Shown here: positions 63,042 to 64,000 of the stretch, piece by piece
Position numbering within the stretch: position 1 is the stretch's first letter
How the letters are laid out: every line of letters begins with the position of its first letter
NCBI RefSeq assembly: GCF_001598415.1
Contig: NZ_BCYX01000020.1
Location: forward strand, 1-64,000
Origin: Sphingomonas mali NBRC 15500
Lineage (GTDB): Bacteria; Pseudomonadota; Alphaproteobacteria; Sphingomonadales; Sphingomonadaceae
Direction: 5' to 3'
DNA: 64,000 bases
Position numbers and translations under genes: made by a program
The notes under the pieces: generated by a model
What the model was told of the DNA's origin: nothing
Seen by the model: the letters and a program-made list of their open reading frames with translations, nothing else
Database searches by the model: none

Positions 63042-64000
63042 TTATCCAATTATTCTCCTCATCGCGGCCTCCACCAGGGCAGCCTGTTCGGACCAGGTGA
63101 AGAAGCGTTTGGGCATTCGCGGGTCGGGGTCGAAGTGTTCGGTCGCTGCCAGCGCCCTGACTAGTGCGCGACGGTCGGTCGGCGCAGTAAGCGGGGCGTG
63201 AAGCCGTTTGGCTTCCGCAATGCTTTCCGGCAACTCGCCGCCATACGCGATCACCGGTCGGCGGCAGGCGAGGAGTTCAAACAACTTATGGTGGAAAGTA
63301 AGACCCGTGAACACATATACATTGGCCAACGCGTGCTGGCAAAGTCGCGCCATCTCGTCTGTCGAGACATAGCCAGGAAGCTCCACATCCACGCCGTGAT
63401 TACTTCTGATCCAGTCGCCTTGTTTACCGACATGCACGACGCTGACCGGTGATAGGGCGCTGGTCGCATTGAATTCGGCAATCGCACGCAATATCGCGTC
63501 TACCATGTCGCCCCGATATAGGCTGCCAACCAAGGTTACATAGCGTTGCGGGTGCTTCGGTGCAGCGTGTGGTTCGAAGAAACAGGCATCGACGCCGCTA
63601 TAGATCACTTCGGCGGTATCGCCGAGCCAGCGCTGAGCGGCGTCGGCGTGGAGCACCGAATTAGCTTGTAATGCAGCATAGCCGCGTAGCCGCCAAGCGA
63701 GCGGTAGCCGTGCTGCGCGTGGAATAAAGATCTCGGGATTGTCTTTATTATCGAAAATCCATTGAAAGCGCTGCTCTCTGGCGAGTGTACGGAGTGCGGT
63801 TACTGCCTCAAGCGATCCGAACGTGGCCCATCCGACGTTGGGCCTAAAGTCAGCGGCTAACGCGCGACCGCGCGCCACGACGCTGCGCTGGAAGGCTGTG
63901 CAGCGGCCGCCGTAGCGCAACAGATTGACGAAGGTTGCGATTTTGTTACCGCCTCTGGTCATGCCGGGGTGGTCGGCCTCGATAATCAATGGCTCGGACC
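63042..64000 (-). CDS. Glycosyltransferase (GT-B fold), 5' end beyond the window
   Basis: About 319 visible residues. The frame is open to the window edge (SEPLIIEADHPGMTRGGNKI), so the start is outside. Donor-domain features are RYVTLVGSLYRGDMVDAILR, VSVVHVGKQGDWIRSN, VELPGYVSTDEMARLC and FHHKLFELLACRRPVIAYGG, typical of GT4-like enzymes. Codon use is visibly more AT-rich than in the rest of the window. It lies immediately upstream of the broken methyltransferase, ending at 63042. Confidence 0.78.
   Translation of the reverse strand, partial: SEPLIIEADHPGMTRGGNKIATFVNLLRYGGRCTAFQRSVVARGRALAADFRPNVGWATFGSLEAVTALRTLAREQRFQWIFDNKDNPEIFIPRAARLPLAWRLRGYAALQANSVLHADAAQRWLGDTAEVIYSGVDACFFEPHAAPKHPQRYVTLVGSLYRGDMVDAILRAIAEFNATSALSPVSVVHVGKQGDWIRSNHGVDVELPGYVSTDEMARLCQHALANVYVFTGLTFHHKLFELLACRRPVIAYGGELPESIAEAKRLHAPLTAPTDRRALVRALAATEHFDPDPRMPKRFFTWSEQAALVEAAMRRIIG

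Overview
The window is about 64 kb of GC-rich chromosome from an alphaproteobacterium, most likely Sphingomonas or a close relative in the Sphingomonadaceae. This is inferred from family content: a class II DAHP synthase, a lignostilbene-dioxygenase-like carotenoid oxygenase, NodT-type RND efflux, a gellan/sphingan-style exopolysaccharide locus and a lasso-peptide-like operon. I recognised no rRNA, tRNA, CRISPR array or intact insertion sequence.

Layout. 0-7 kb: the start of a DAHP synthase gene, an AlkB-like dioxygenase, a DUF2490 outer-membrane protein, a secreted alpha/beta hydrolase divergent from a MarR regulator, and a carotenoid oxygenase divergent from a TetR regulator. The TetR gene is coupled to a second alpha/beta hydrolase that is broken. 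7-16 kb: a tightly coupled operon of acyl carrier protein, FkbH-like HAD enzyme, MBOAT O-acyltransferase and two SGNH-like membrane-anchored paralogues, with a divergent methyltransferase and a GT-C-like membrane protein. It reads as a machine for adding an ACP-borne acyl group, possibly glyceryl, to a glycan. 16-33 kb: housekeeping (2-hydroxyacid dehydrogenase, TM2 protein, cysS, rpsU), two flavin monooxygenases each paired with a divergent MarR gene, a TetR-controlled RND efflux operon, and three tandem FKBP-type peptidyl-prolyl isomerases. 33-36 kb: a cyanide-insensitive-type bd oxidase operon with its 39-residue subunit.

36-45 kb: three tandem tail-collar (MdpB-like) genes with a GNAT gene and a DUF6916 gene. 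Next to them is an operon of HPr-kinase-like, sulfotransferase, PqqD-like and asparagine-synthase-like genes. Beside it lies an unannotated 54-codon frame that looks like a lasso-type RiPP precursor, with a W..P.V..G leader motif, Thr at -2, a possible Ser1-Asp9 ring and a C-terminal Ser. An Asp/Asn hydroxylase and an FkbM methyltransferase follow. No B2 (transglutaminase-like) leader protease is visible.

45-64 kb: an exopolysaccharide region holding a UDP-glucuronate epimerase, two UDP-sugar dehydrogenases, a UDP-GlcNAc 2-epimerase, the priming sugar transferase, a Wza-like exporter, a Wzc/GumC-like tyrosine autokinase, an O-antigen-ligase/polymerase-like protein, a GDP-mannose dehydratase and its divergent paralogue, and glycosyltransferases. 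One methyltransferase in it is decayed by an in-frame stop and a frameshift. The window ends inside a glycosyltransferase.

Regulation is unusually legible. Five divergent regulator/target pairs carry clear palindromic operators in the shared intergenic region (3542-3572, 5632-5676, 20516-20591, 22949-22970, 32004-32036).
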